Shown here: piece by piece, positions 31,447 through 44,623 of the stretch
Layout of the letters: each line of letters opens with the position of its first letter
Position numbering within the stretch: the stretch's first letter is position 1
NCBI GenBank assembly: GCA_015680685.1
Contig: MNCI01009176.1
Coordinates: 450,391-514,390, forward strand
Direction: 5' to 3'
Source of the DNA: Gnetum montanum
Lineage: Eukaryota > Streptophyta > Gnetopsida > Gnetales > Gnetaceae
DNA length: 64,000 bases
Translations under genes and position numbers: made by a program
Notes under the pieces: generated by a model
What the model saw: the letters and a program-made list of their open reading frames with translations, nothing else
Database searches by the model: none
Told to the model about the DNA's origin: nothing

Positions 31447-34379
31447 AGTGTTTTTATTATATTTTTAATGGCCTGTCTACCTGATGCCATTTTTAGCCCT
31501 TTATCTTGTTCTTAATTGAATGGTACGTGCAATGACTATTACAATTTGCATTTTTTAAAAACATTTTCAACCATTTTTTCAATTTAACTAGAGAAATCAA
31601 CCAAAAAGTGGATGATTACGATGTGGTCCTTCGGATATTTCATCTTGTTATTAAATTAATGTTTCTACTTTAACGCTTCGGTAGCCGACTATAGTGAAGA
31701 ACCAAGAAGTGCATTTTAAAAATGCTCACATTTTAATAGATTTTAAATATCTTTGTACTATATCATGCATGCTCTAATGAGCACATCTGTATATAGAGTC
31801 TTCCATCTCATCTCCGAGTCACCGACAACAGAGGTCTTCCATCTCATGTGAGCTGTGAGCAACAGCCAAAGGGTATGTGGAAACATCATTCACGGTCTCT
31901 TTGAAGAAGCGGATTTTCAGTACATGTTGAATTTTAAATTTTTAATAAATTACATAAATTCTCTAAGGCATCTTTTCTATTTTGTTAAATATATATAAAA
32001 ATATGCAAGGCATAGCCCTTTCAAGGGAAACCAGCATGAATAGCCAACGCTTCAGTGAACCTAATTGGGTCTCTGTACCCAGGCTGCCCTGTTTCTCAGT
32101 TACTGATGTTTTTTAATGGAATAGTGTTAGTTAAATAATGAAATTTAAACTATATGGAAATTGAAACCGTAGGTTATGAATTTGCACTGTAACTTTGTTA
32201 TTACCCAAGTTTCTTTGCATGGAAGAACTATACCTCACTAATGGCCTAGTGTACCTTTGAAAGCATAAATTTTCTGACGTGCAATCTTGCATATAAATTT
32301 ATTGAATAAATCAATAAATATAACAGTGGTTTATCCCTACCGGCCAGATATATTGATAATTTGATATTACATTTTCCTTAAAAACATGTTATACAACAAT
32401 GCTTATAATATATTGCCAGCATAACAACACTTCAAAAGCTTCTCAAAATGTGTTTCAGGCATTGAAAATTGTCAATAACATCAAAGGCATCTTAGAGAAT
32501 GAATGGATACAATGATACATTCGATATCGTAGTGGCTAGACAACAATAAATTTTCTTGTATCTATTATAGTGTTTTATATTTAATTATTCATAGAACATG
32601 CAAGAATGAATTACCTAGCTATTTTATCTCTGAACAGTACAAAAAAGTGAAAGGAACATAGTTTCCCATCTAATTTCTGGAAGTCTTAATGTTCATTAAG
32701 GATTAATGAATGAACAAAACTCTAACCTTTTTTTAGAAGTTGTCTTAGATGTGAACCCATGTCTTATAACCTGAAAAACAAGCAATTATAAATTTGTAAT
32801 ATTTACTAAAGCCATTACTTATTAACATTGTGTATTTTGCTATATGATAGTGGTGCCCTGTTTACAAAGTATTCCACCGGATATAAGTTTTACCAACAAC
32901 CTCAACTCTCATCTCCTATTTTGCTCATCATTCACTTTATTTAGGTTTGGTCATTTAATTTTCTAACAAATTTTAGGAACTTTGAACATAGACTCTGCAC
33001 AGGATTGAACCTTATCTGTATAAAAGTAAACACTCTTTGGTGAACTGCACAATGATGTGCAAAAGCTGTGTTGGTCATGCTATTATCTACTAGAAGCCAA
33101 GAGATTAATTTTTTGATTTTCATTTTAGAAGCTAGTTACTTTTTAATATTTAAAAGGGTTGATACATAGGCTTTGAAGGTCAATTTTAAGTTGGGAAAAA
33201 AATTAAAAATAAAACCACTTTTCACATTAAAGAAATTTTTATAGATTTAGTGTGATGATCATAAGCACTTTTCTTATTTTTGTCAAGAAGAATAAGAAAA
33301 CGAATTAGAAGATAAAATAAAAGTCCATGGCACAATTTCAACAAAGGGTCCATAACATAATCAAGTATGCTATGAACTAGACTAAATCACACAGATAAAA
33401 TCTCATTTTTTTCACCTTTGAAGTTGGTAACTTTCTAGGTTAAAAAAGAAGGTAAATTTTCTCTTTTTTTTTTTACCTTTAAAGTAGGTAATCTTCACCT
33501 TTGAAGTTGGTAACTTTCTAGGTTAAAAAAGAAGGTAAATTTTCTTCTTTTTTTTAACCTTTAAAGTAGGTAATCTTAATAATTGTTACAGCCTATCCAC
33601 AGAATTTGTAATTTTCTTCGGACTGCACACACCTAACGTCAATACAAATTATATCCTGATGTTGAGTGAACTTCATTTTGAATAAAGGAAAGCATGACAA
33701 TTATTGGTCGTGGCAAGAAATGTAAAATTACCAAACTAACGGGAATAGAAAGATATTGAATAGATCTTTCATGGTCTTTTAACAGGCTCCGATGTTTGAC
33801 ACAACCAAAATGTAGATAGAGAAAATCAAGATTTTACCTAAGTTACGACATTGAACACACGCATACATGAGAGAAGTTTTACGACACAAGAGTCCATGTA
33901 TTGGAAAGAAAAGTTTTAAGACATTTTGTCACATACACTTCAGTAAGGAATTTATTGGACAGGACTTCAAATGACATTTACCTTCACCCTTCTAAGTGAA
34001 AGGATTGGTGAAAATGAAAACCATGGCTTTAGAAACATAAAATAATTTATTGCTAAGCCAGTATACGGAAAACCTGCCAGTTACATGTAGAGGTCAAAAT
34101 GTATACATTATATAATAAATTGAAAGTAAAAATTTATTACAAGAAAACATTCTAGGATGACGACTCTGTAGTTCCTGTTTATATTACACTCATGATAATA
34201 ATTTGATAAATAGAAAGATTAATACATGCATGCTAATTTAACATGATCATTTATATACATGGAAGTTAAGGAGTTAAAAGCATACCACATGCTGAGTAAA
34301 TCAAAAAGCAAATATAAACCAGATGATTTACATAAAGATCTTGATAACAATTTAGTTTGCTTGTGATCAGATAAGGTAC
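31447..34379. other. Spacer between the two receptor loci
   Basis: About 2.9 kb of A+T-rich DNA. I find no ORF with a recognisable product on either strand and no LTR or tRNA. The only clear structure is the 83-bp tandem duplication at 33413-33577. Confidence 0.55.
33413..33577. repeat. Tandem duplication, 83-bp unit
   Basis: CACCTTTGAAGTTGGTAACT (then TTCTAGG...) begins at 33413 and again at 33496; each unit ends in CTTTAAAGTAGGTAATCTT. The units differ mainly in the length of a T run. Confidence 0.92.
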
Positions 34380-36560
34380 CTGCCCTAAAAGTGCTGAAAA
34401 GCATCCCATTGGAAATAGAGGGCAATGGTTCCACAAAAACCGATTCCAAAGCCAATCCCAACCCTACCAATTATACATTTTCATCCACCCAATCCCACCA
34501 TCCGTTGCTGCTGTTTTTACTTGCATCAATAACTGTGCTGTTGTTATTGCCCTTTTCAGATGGATGATCTCTTGAATAGCCACAAAGACATTTATTATCA
34601 GCAAAGGAACTGTCATTAAATGGAGAGAACTGAAGGGTGTTTGGAGTTCTTCCACAAAGCTTATTATGGGATACAATGAAAATACTCATCAGAAAATGCC
34701 GATTGTTTTTTGGAATCTGTCCAGACAGTTTATTGCAACTTAAATCCAGTTCCTCTAAACTACTTAAATTTCCAATGGTTGCAGGTATTTCTCTTGTCAA
34801 CATATTACGAGACAAATTTAGCGGCCTTATCTCAGTTAACTCTCTAATGTTATCTGGAATGTTCTCAGAGAGTTGATCGCAGGACAAATCTAACAAATTG
34901 TTCCTACATCTTATGTTGGTATGCGTTAGTTCTAGCCCTTTCTCTGTAAGAATATATTCCACATGTTGAAGACAATCATAAGGCATAAAAAAAGTCCTTC
35001 GTCTTGATCTTTACAGTATCATCCGGAAAATCCCAGGATTTCTGAAATGTCTTTAGAGTTCCTAGATGGAGTTTGTTATTGGATAAATCTAACCATGGAA
35101 TTAACTATCCACTCCGAAATGAGTCCTGTCAACATATTATAACTGAAATCTAGTACTCTTAACCTTGTCAAATCTTTCAGACTCATAGGGACAATACCAC
35201 TTATCTGTTTCTTTGAAATTCAAGAATGATCAAGTTATGACACCTCTGCAAGGTTTTAAACAAAGATCCAGAAAAACCATTTGAAATGGCAGATAAAACC
35301 TTCAATGAAGCAGGGAATACCACACAGTGAGCTGTCCTGTAAAGTGGTTGCCCACCAGCTTTAAGATCTGAAGTTGCTTGCAGTTGGATAGAGTACGTGG
35401 GATACTGGCGGTGAGATTATTTCCAGAAACATCAAACATCTAAATATTGCAGATTACTAAGATTGCCAAAACTGTCCGGAATCCCACCCTTTAGCATATT
35501 GTGGCTGAAATCTAGGTATACCATCTTGATAGGACCGATGCGGCTTGGAAAAGCACCTCCAAGGCTTCCAAGTACAGCCAACCATGCTAAAGTTGTCAGG
35601 CCACATACTGATTCTAAAAAGCCTTCTGGATTTTTATCAACTCCTATGGTTATGAAATAAGGTCCGTGCGGTTTAGTGCAGTGACAGGGAGAGTGCTCAA
35701 ACTTCTTCAGGACAATTGAACTTCATATAAATTTGGTAGGTTAGCAATGCAATCAGGTAGTTCAACGTCAAGGGAGTCTCCAGAGAAGTACAAACACTCC
35801 AATTCAGACAATCTACAGAACTCTTTTAGAACACTGCCTGATAAGTTATTCCCTCTCAATTCAATCCACTTTAGTTGTAGGAGATTTGCTAGCTCAGAAG
35901 GTACTTGACCAGTCAGATTGTCTGACCATTGAGACAAGTGCCGAAGTTGCTTGAGCGCTCCCAACGGCGGTAGAATATGACCTCTCAGTGATCCCATCAA
36001 GATTAAGTCCACTACTTTGGATGGATTTCCCAGAGCGCTTGGGATTTCACTATCAAATTTATCACAAGACAACCAAGGTTACTGTAAGTTCGGAAGTCAT
36101 GGCAATTCTACGAGCAATAGCCTTGTGAACCCTCCTTCCATATGCTGGTTATGCAGATGTATCAGATTGTCGAAGTGGAGAGGTAAAGGGCCACTGATAC
36201 CAGGGATGCTGAACTCCTCCAGGTTTGTGAGATTAGTAACCGACCTTGAAATACTCCCTGACATTTCATTGTTTGCTAAATGTGGGATCACCGAAGAAAG
36301 GTTCCTAACTGATTCTGAAAATTGGCCATTTAATTTATTGGACCTGGCATCCAGTGTTTTAAGCTTGCTTGAGCCACTGAACTTCTCAGGAATTTCTCCT
36401 TACAACTGGTTGAAGGAAAGGTCCAAATTTATAAGCTTGCTTAAATCCCCCAGCTTCTCTGGAATTTCCCCTGACAAATGGTTAAAGGAAAGGTCCAAAC
36501 TTAGAAGCTCTGTGCAGTTGCATAGACTCACAGGAAAAGGCCCTTCATGGTTATTGGATT
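34380..36560 (-). pseudogene. LRR receptor-like protein pseudogene, paralog of 28419-31046
   Basis: Minus-strand frames follow the intact receptor from about its residue 150 to the C-terminus. Examples: PFPVSLCNCTELLSLDLSFN and LSGEIPEKL near the right end; NEMSGSISRSVTNLTNLEEF (36097-36291); LRHLSQWSDNLTGQVPSELA (35707-36072); and the island and last LRRs with ILTEKGLELTHTNI, NNLLDLSCDQLSENIPDNI and ADNKCLCGYSRDHP (34471-34986). The signal peptide and N-terminal cap are missing; the right end runs into a LINE/DUF4283-like fragment. Stops and frameshifts lie between 35040 and 35700, and a stop follows WWDWVDENV, with the membrane segment shifted out of frame (ALYFQWDAFQHF readable near 34400). 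It cannot make a receptor. It is convergent with the intact gene. Confidence 0.92.
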
Positions 36561-36814
36561 AAAGGTGGAGCTTCCTCATGGAAAACCCCATTCGTTCCAA
36601 GGAAACCCATGACACGATCAAAGGATATGAAACCCCCAAAGAAATCAGCAAGAGTTCTTAGGAACCCTTTCATCCAAAGCTCCCACGGAAGACCAGAAAC
36701 CCGGATCCATACAAGAGCCTGTGAAAACAAATTCAGGTCTTGATGGATCGTCGGTCGCCAATGGGTCAGGGCCAAACCCCGCACCCCAAAAAACCACAGC
36801 CCACCCATCTGCAT
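36551..36814 (-). pseudogene. DUF4283-like fragment, probably from a LINE ORF1
   Basis: An open stretch of 87 codons with LTHWRPTIHQDLNLFSQALV followed by WIRVSGLPWELW and LADFFGGFISFDRV. The pattern W-x-P-x-F plus WIRxxGLPxExW plus a later GxxxxxD is that of plant DUF4283 proteins, common as ORF1 of LINE retrotransposons. The rest (zinc knuckle, endonuclease, RT) is not seen nearby. It joins the 5'-truncated receptor pseudogene within a few bases. Confidence 0.72.
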
Positions 36815-37560
36815 CTATTGAAAAATAAACAAAAAAAGACCCTCCTGGGGGTTACCAACTTCCCCAGGGCAGAAACCCGAATGCACAACCACCCATTTCT
36901 TAACAAAAGTAGTCTAGTGTATGGTTAAACCCTTTTTGGTTGGAGAAAATTATAAGGTGATGCAATGGCTTTTAGTAAGCATGAAATTTATCATTTCGAA
37001 AATAACCTCATTTTCTTCGACATGGATTCATCATCATTGGATTCAAATTGCAGGCAATTATTTGAATACCAATGGTTACAAATGATAACGTGTAAAAAAA
37101 AAAAACAATACAGGGGGCGCGCTCTTTCTAGGATGCTATAAGAAACGGTAATCACTAAGCGCCTCCACACTCATTTTGGCAAGCTGATTCACGTAAAGGT
37201 AATTGATAGAAAAAAGTTTTTAACCTTTCTAAATCACTGCACCCAGGGTTTAAGATTCTGCACTGGTTGCACATAACTCCAATCCTGCATTCCTCTTTCA
37301 TTTTTTGTTTCCTTCATTGCTTTTATCGGATGCAATCTCCTAGAATTTTGGCATGTAGCGAAATCACTGGTACCTCCTGGGCCTTGGCTGTTGCTGGGGC
37401 TGCTTTTGGGTCCCTGCTGTTTGCGTAGGAAAGAAACCTATTTCTGTTTTGGCACAATAAACTTCGACCTTTGTTGCGAAATAATTTTTTATTTTCATTT
37501 TACATACACTTCTCCATGACCTCCTGCTTCTTTACCGTGAATTCACGTAAAAATCATCGG
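36815..37560. other. Non-coding, nothing recognised
   Basis: No ORF, LTR edge or RNA gene that I can support. It contains a 10-base A run near 37095 and a short GGGGGCGCGC patch near 37114. Confidence 0.5.
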
Positions 37561-37680
37561 ATCATGGACAAGTTACATATGAAATGAAAATAAAAAATCA
37601 TTTCATAAATAAACATTGTATATCATGGACAAGTTACATATGAAATGAAAATAAAAAATCATTCATAAATAAACATTGTA
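37561..37680. repeat. Tandem duplication, 61-bp unit
   Basis: ATCATGGACAAGTTACATAT (then GAAATGAAAATAAAA...) begins at 37561 and 37622. The units are identical apart from one extra T in the first. Confidence 0.95.
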
Positions 37681-37719
37681 TTCAAGGATTGTTAAAACTA
37701 GCACTTGTAATATGCTTTT

Positions 37720-38015
37720 TTAATTTTTTTTTTACTTTGATAAATGTTAGCATCAGGATTTCCTAATCCTTAGTCATCCTATCATTCTAAATAAATATTA
37801 AAATGATCTCTAACTTGCTCTTGTACATGTGAAGTAAGTGCATCTACCTCATCCAGATTTTGACATTCATTTTCATCTTGAAGTGCTTGAGATAACATAG
37901 GTCTTACTACACATAATGCATTTACTTAAGCTTGACATTGGGTAAACATTATTTAAAAAGCCATATCATCAATGAAGACATCTAGATCATTTGAAGCATC
38001 AACTTCAACTCCATT
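37720..38015 (-). pseudogene. hAT transposase remnant, C-terminal part
   Basis: Minus-strand reading gives NNGVEVDASNDLDVFIDDMA and an acidic tail (QDENECQNLDEVDALTSHVQ). It joins the frame KSTRVTQDDLDIYDLHSSLP and IWDGDELVNAN at 49153-49260 once element D2 and one ATTAG are removed. The link to hAT rests on the upstream part (49158-51790). Confidence 0.6.
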
Positions 38016-38020
38016 ATTAG
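38016..38020. repeat. Target site duplication ATTAG, left copy (element D2)
   Basis: ATTAG directly before TGATAAATCG. The same five bases follow the 3' LTR at 49153-49157. Confidence 0.92.
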
Positions 38021-38525
38021 TGATAAATCGTGGTTTGCAAGGCCTGATATCAAGTACACGATATCGTGGCCTAGATACAATATCATATACGTGATATCGT
38101 GATTCCTGTGTTAGCCTATAAGTACAACACTCAAGTGCATAGTTGAAAGTTTTTCAGGAAGTTCTTTTCTTTTTAGTTCTTTTGGTAGTTTAGTTTTCAA
38201 TTTTCAGTTTCTTTCTTTGAAGCTAGTTATTCTCAATGCATGCCCGTAGTGTGACGTTTGTAATTGCACGACACCTTTGTTTGAGTGTGACGTACTTGGA
38301 CATGTGCATGACTGGCAATAAAGATCGAGATTATTTTCATCATTGCAACATTCACTTAGATTAATTTTTGTTGTTTTAATTATTTAATGTCTTCTTTAGT
38401 TAACAGTTCGATTTATTGTTATTTACTTTTCTTGTCATTAAGTGGAATGTGTACACCTTAATCACAAGTGTTTAAGTGTGAATACTTGGCACGCCCAGAA
38501 ATAATCCCATGAAGTCCAAAATATG
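38021..38525 (+). repeat. Partial 5' LTR of element D2
   Basis: 505 bp matching 48352-48860 of the 3' LTR. It has GATATC palindromes, a TATA region (CCTATAAGTACAAC), and CAATAAAGATCGAG. It is cut by the LTR of element E after AAAATATG. Confidence 0.88.
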
Positions 38526-39328
38526 TGATGAGTGGCGAGGTACCCCTACACTCAACCATATGAATACGAGCGTAGCACGCGCGATCCGATCGAACTCCGC
38601 AGATTAAGTGCCTACACGCCTTATGGAACACTTAAGGTTAATTATTCGTTGTCTTCCCAGACTTACTTGTAGTTGTCACGGTTGTATGGTTAAGTAAGTT
38701 TGAGGTATATGATTTTTATGTCTTTTCGATTTTATCTCCTATGCTGATAAGGTGAAGGATGAAGAGACTAATTACTAACTTTAACTAACTAACTAAGTCT
38801 AAATTAACCTAGCGTCAGCATCCGTTCCCACTTACTGTTCACACCCTAAACCGATGTAACCTTGGTTACCAAACGATAATCGTTGCTAGGATCACCAAGC
38901 CTAATGCACGTGCTCGAAGCTGTCGTACTGAGGCACTTAACTAGGAGAAAAGGGTTGAGAGAGATTTAATGACTAATAAAGCATTTAAATGATAAACAGT
39001 AAATAAAGTCCTATTTAGCCTATTCCATGCACTGCAAGGTTTATCCAAGAAGTTCGTCTTTATTGCCATACACAAACATGTGTTCAGGTACAATATTTGC
39101 TCGCATAAAGATCCGTTCACTTTGGAGCTCCTACTACGAGCACATGGAAAATATTCTATCTCTGGAGAGGTAAAACTGTCAGAGTTTCGCTAAGGGTCTA
39201 GATCTAGATGAGAAACAAAAGGAGAGCCACCTCTTATTTATAGACTTGGCGGCACACCGCAATATCGCGTACGTAATATCGTGGGGGACGACACGATATC
39301 ATGGCCCATGCGATATCGCGTTTCATCA
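38526..39328 (-). repeat. 3' LTR of element E
   Basis: 803 bp, TGATGAAACGCGATATC to CACTCATCA on its own strand. U3 has four GATATC/GATATT sites, then CTATAAATAAGAGG at about 39235-39248. It lacks the U5 internal duplications of element B. Confidence 0.9.
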
Positions 39329-41264
39329 TACCCCCATGATTGAATAAAAACTCGTCCTCGAGTTCCTTACAAAATATTGGGAAAGTATGGGATTATTGAC
39401 TCAAAATGGAATTAATGGGATGACATGTGAACATATCATCATTACAAGACATGACAAAATGGGTGTTCATGACAACAAGAGTGAACACCTTATTACATTT
39501 AATATCAGGCCTTATTTGGCAGCTGAGAAAGAGAGAGAGAAAGAAGTTTTTCTACTGCCAACGCCAAGATTGCGCCTTTCATTGTTCATCCATAAGCGCG
39601 CCATCGATCTTACTCCTTACATAGTTGCTTTAGCACTGGTCGATTCCAAGTGTTCCCTCCAGATCCAATCCATTGTTGCATGATTGTCGTCTACACACAC
39701 AACACAATCTTTATATTAGCAAGGGTAAATGAATCACAATGCAGTTGATACCTTGCTTCGGTGAAAGGTCCATTGGCTAGGTTGTGGTATGGTTGATTGC
39801 GGGTCTGGAGATATAATATTGATGACTACCAAAGGTGTAGGGGTTAGGAGAAAATTGAAAAAATTGGGCCCCGTACACCCATGACTAATCGCGAACTTCC
39901 AGTAGCGATAGAATGGAGAAAGAAAAGGAATAAGAAAGATGAAGAAAAAGAGACAACGATAACGTCGATGAAATGGATGTCAAGATGGAAATGAACAAAA
40001 TAAAGTTGATTGCAAAAATGTTAGGGGAAAGAAGTTAACTGGTGCACCAAATAGGAATGTCAGTGGGTCCTCCCCAAAGCAGGCTCATGCCCTTAATACC
40101 CCACATTCAAAGAGTCTGTGGGCTCTGGGAATGTCATTTGGAACAAGAGTTAAAGTCTTAACCACAAGAATTTACCAAAAAGAAAATAATGCATAAACCA
40201 AAATATACACTAATGATACAACCAGCAATGAGGTGAACAATGGAGAGAAGGATAAAAAGAAGAAAATGGAATGGAATCCCAAGAACAAGGTGGTGTACAA
40301 CCCCTTGTGTAATTAATGATTAATGTGACTTAGTAGATCCCATTCCAAGTTTGGCCTCAAACAAACCACTTCTAGTGACTTCGCATTAATGCATTTGGCA
40401 AATCCATCCCCTTGAAGTAACAAGAATGTCTTCCAAAAGAGCCCCCACCATTCCAATGAAATGAAGGAGGAGAGAATGAGAAGCGAGAAGGGCCTTAGTT
40501 AGAGGGAACATTTTTATTTTAGTTCCATAACCAGTGCTTGTAGCCCAAATGGTTATTACATCTAAGGGGTGTGCTTTGAATTCTCACTATTTCTGTTGTT
40601 GTTTTATGTGTTTGTACGTGAGAACCACACCATGCAAAGACTTTGTTATTCTTATGTGCTCAGCTTCCCGATAATTGGGTAATGTTGAAATGGTAAGAAA
40701 ACTCAAGAAGAACACATCCAAGCACCAAAGAGAATGGCCAACACAAATGCATCAAGTTCCCTTGAAGTCACACCCTTTCCAATCCTTGAGTCCTTTCTTA
40801 GTTTGAGAAATACCCAGTCACCGATTCGTTATAGTTTTTATTTAGAAAGGGATTGTACATTTCCAAGCCAAGAGAGACCATAGAAATTGGTGAATGTATG
40901 GATGAAGTGACTCATTGCCTGCCATATCAAAAGAAACATACTTTAGTATCGACATCATAACTTAGAGGTAAAAACCAAACATTAGCAATCAATAGAAACA
41001 CAGTTTATACCATCATTAAGAACACTTATTAGGTGACAAACTTACAAGATGGATAAGTCACACACACACACACAAAAGAAATGAAAAAGTATGAACAATG
41101 TTGTAAAACAAAAATGAGAAAAGTTAAAGAAATTTGTAAAACAAAAACTTGTAAAACAAAAATGTGTAACACAAAAATTTGTAAAACAAAAATGTGTAAA
41201 ACAAAAACGTGCAAAACAAAAATGTGTGAAACAAAAACTAAAAAGAACTGAGGGCCCCAAATGA
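39329..41264 (-). mobile_element. Element E 3' non-coding tract
   Basis: Matches 20814-22762 of B block for block, ending next to the LTR with CTCGAGGACGAGTTTT and ATCATGGGGGTA. At the pol-proximal end is a tandem array described separately. The longest frame (39387-39683, +) is antisense to the element and not shared with B, so I do not call it a gene. Confidence 0.75.
41097..41240 (-). repeat. Tandem array of about 16-bp units, GTAAAACAAAAATGTG type
   Basis: Seven or eight units of TGTRAAACAAAAAYK, preceded by a CA microsatellite (41060-41074). On the minus strand it reads as repeated FVLHIFVLQ, a by-product of the repeat. Element B has a shorter version (20836-20960). Confidence 0.9.
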
Positions 41265-42200
41265 TTAGCATAGGTGGCCATCTCCCCCATGACTAAATGG
41301 AAAGGGAGAGATCCAAAATAATGAATGTCTATTTGAATTTCTTAAAAGTGTCCAACTTCTCCCCATTGATGTTCTTAGATTAAGGGGTGGAAGTCGACGA
41401 TGCTCATATTCCAATGTATCTATGCCTTCATTGCAGGCATGAGTTGTTCCCTCAATTCGTTCCATGCATGTTGGTCGGTTGCTCTTTCAACTAGCTGTCA
41501 ACCACGGGGTGTCTACTTGTTGTGTGGCTGCTACATACAGGCACCCTTGCATCTAAGTTTCTAGGGCACACCGGTTGCATGCAGGAGATGTCAAATTTCG
41601 CAGCACCCATGATTCCTGCATGTCATCACCCTCTGAGTCACTGTATGTAATGCCTGGAACTTTCTTCTTCTCGATCTTTCCATAAATGTTTATCTTAGAT
41701 ATTTTCAAGGAAAGATCATGGATTCCTAGGCAAGCATCTATTGTACTTAGCCATGCCCTTCCCATTATAATTTGGAAGTCCCCTTCATTGTTGTTAACTT
41801 CTATCACTAGGAAATTGGCTGGGTATGACCAACCACACACAGTGGTAACAATGTCCTCCACCAATCCCAAGGGAATGGTGATGGACTGATCTGCCAGCTC
41901 TAGTTGAATATTTCTCTTCTTAAGTTGGGGTAGGTTCCAGGCTTGATACATTTCTCATGATATTAAGTTAGCTTCGAAACCTGAGTCAAGAAGAGCCTTA
42001 TGTGGTTCGTTCCCGATGACTTGGAGATAAATTAAGGGACTTCTAGGGTTAGATAGTTTCCTAGGAAGGTGGCCTACCTTGATCCAGTCGATTACGATAT
42101 GTGTTAACATAATCGTATGTGTTAAGCTATGTTGTTGGACTGAAGGGTGCTCGGAAGCCTTATGTGTTGGAGGAGCATACCTAGACTCAACCGCTTGTGG
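41265..42200 (-). pseudogene. Element E retropepsin and pol tail
   Basis: The minus strand reads GNEPHKALLDSGFEANLIS (intact DSG, about 41955-42010), LKKRNIQLELADQSI and GWSYPANFLVIEVNNNEGDF then IIMGRAWLSTIDA (41553-41951). A pre-RT segment with GEVGH follows, and then LFWISPFPFSHGGDGHLC, the terminal pol segment (41265-41465). RT, RNase H and integrase are absent. A frameshift lies between 41553 and 41465, and a stop near 41955 (TGA for Arg). Confidence 0.87.
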
Positions 42201-44623
42201 TTGTGAGAGCTTGTCTAGGCTTTTGGTTCTGAAGAAAGGTCTTATCTTTTTGTGATTGTCAAAACTAGCAACAGGTTGAATGGTTACGGCTCTCGTAGCG
42301 TTACGTTGTTGTAGTTGAGTGGGGAGTTCCCCTTGCATTGTTGGAGCAGGAGGTGTTAGGGGAACTACCGATGGAAGAGGTGCGGATGGATTTGGAGGAT
42401 GGTACATGTATGAAGTGTCTCCCAGAGGAGAAGGAGTCCTCCTAAAGTACTCTCAAACTTGGTAGTGATGTTGGGGAGTTGTGTGATCCATGGAGTCACT
42501 TGGAGAAATCGGCTACTACACATAGTATCCATATGGGTTTGGTTGCCGGTAAGGGTATTGTTGTTTAGGCGGTGGCATCCCCCATGACTGTGGGTCTTTC
42601 CATTGCTGATGTTCCCTGATGGGTTGTCGTGGAGTTCCACTTGGATAGTACGTCAACGGTTGGTGGAACTGCCTTGGGTTACCTTGGCGATAAGGTAACC
42701 TTCGGGGTGTCTGTCATCTGTTAAGTGTCAGGTTGAGTGCATATACCCCAGACGCTTGTAGATGTGAGATGATTGGACAACATCCCTTAGGATGGTCATA
42801 TTGGCAGATCTCACATCCACCGTCATCGTCTGTGTCTGAATCCACAACCTCATCGAAGATATTCATTTTTCCCTTACCCTTATCACATGCAGGGCCTGAA
42901 TCTCTCTGCTTTTTCTTGTCCTTGTCACTACTTCGTTCCTCCTTAAATTCCTCTACAATCTTCAAGACAGTTTCAATTTTACTATCTAAGGAGCTCCATA
43001 CTTCATCTACCTTAGCCGATACTTCTGTTGTTAGCTTTTGAAGCAGCAAGGTTTTTCTGTTCACCAACTTTTCGAGTGGTGACTCATCCTCTTCCTCGCA
43101 AAATCTTACTCCCCTCTTCTAGAGGGAAGGATTACGGTTATATTCTTCTGTACTTTCTCTTTTTTGTAGCTCCCCTTCTTCTTTGGCTACTTACTCTAGC
43201 AATCGGTGAACCTCATGGGATCTAAGTTCTGATAATCTCCCTTGGGCATAAGTCCCAAGGGTTCTCCTAGTTTCATACCTTAGCCCATCTATGATGTGGC
43301 AGAGTTGATCTCACTGTGCATAACCATGGCCTAGGCAACGATGTAGCAATGCATAGTAGCAGCCCATGGCAACATCCAAGGGTTCGTGATTGCCTTTTTT
43401 CCATCCTTGGATCTACTTACGCAAGTTAGACACTTTGGAGTACATTTGGTATTTATCGTTGAAGAGTTCTAACATCGTACTCCACCTCCTAATGGTTTCC
43501 GATTCTAAGGATGGGTACCAACTCTCTGCTTCCTTTATGAGTGTCCTAGGGAACAACTTCAATTTCTTCCACTCATTTTCTATGTTTTGCAAGGCACAGG
43601 CATCGTGGAATGCCTGTAAATGATTTTGCGGATCAGCGTTGTATCCCCCTTCAAATCGTGGGATGTTATTCATATCTAAGCACTTGATCTGGCTATCCTT
43701 TTGATGCCTTGTTGGTATTCTCACTGCCTCTGTTATATTTAGCATACTTCAGGTGGCAAGTAGGGGTTCATCATGATCATCTCTTTCATGAATTCTATGA
43801 TGTCTTCATGGTTCCCTACTTTCCCTTCATTGATGCCCTTTTCCTTGCTCTCGACTCTCTCGTCAAGGTCTCTCATTTTGCCTACTTCTATCCTCACCAT
43901 TATGCTCTTTATGACTATGCCCAGATGTGGAAGGAGAGGGTGAATGATGTGATGAAGGGGAAGAAGAAGGAGAAACATCATCATCACGATGTTTCTTACC
44001 TTCTCTTCTATGGCTTCGGCCTTGATCGTGATGATGATCTGAATGCCCATCCTTGTCATGTGTTTTTGTTTCCTCAGTGAACAGTTGGTGTTCATGGGAA
44101 TCAGAACTAGGATTTTGTATCATGGAGCATAGGTTCTGATACCCCACCTCCTCACTATCGTAGGAGGAGGAACATCTTTCGATAGAGAACCCATTATAAG
44201 TGGTTCACCATCTCCAATTTCACTTAGGACGTGCGGGACCTCTTTGCCCTTCAACAATGTATGATGGCTCTCCTTCCTTGAGTCCCTTAAATGTTGTGCT
44301 TCTGTGGGATGATAATCCCTCATGTCAAAATCTACCATAACGTATTCAGCATATAATTCTGTCATGCTTATCTATGCCAAAGCACGGAGGAGCATGTTAG
44401 GGACTGCACGATCTAGAGGTAACACTATGTTACCTTGCAAGTCTCTCCAGCGCATCTGTTTATCCTGATGGAGGATAAAGGTAAAATTGGTATATACTCA
44501 TCGGGATGAGTATATATATTGTTGAGGAACTGGCTGAATTTGATTATGTGTTTTAGATTGCCATCTATTTCTTGTATGATCCCTAGGTGGTGAAGTGCTC
44601 TTATGAGAAGAAGAAGAAGACAT
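42200..44623 (-). pseudogene. Element E gag
   Basis: ATG ending at 44623 starts MSSSSHKSTSPRDHTR. Domains follow in the order seen in B: ELYAEYVMVDFDMRDYHPTE (44120-44365), a His/Ser/Arg-rich linker (43863-44147), the gag domain with MNNIPRFEGGYNADP, LKLFPRTLIKEAESWY and RRWSTMLELFNDKY (43413-43745), the zinc motif CEICQYDHPKGCC (42778-42816), and a Pro-rich linker (42200-42640). Frameshifts and a few stops break it, but the capsid-like part is open over 110 codons. Confidence 0.87.

Noticed and set aside
32941-33123. 60-codon minus-strand frame in the spacer
   Set aside because: No domain, no similarity to other parts of the window and no codon pattern; expected by chance in this length.
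39387-39683. 98-codon plus-strand frame near the 3' LTR of element E
   Set aside because: It is antisense to the element and is not open in the matching part of B.
41029-41290. Minus-strand frames with repeated FVLHIFVLQ, resembling a membrane protein
   Set aside because: The periodicity comes from the 16-bp DNA tandem array in element E's non-coding tract and is not kept in elements A or B.
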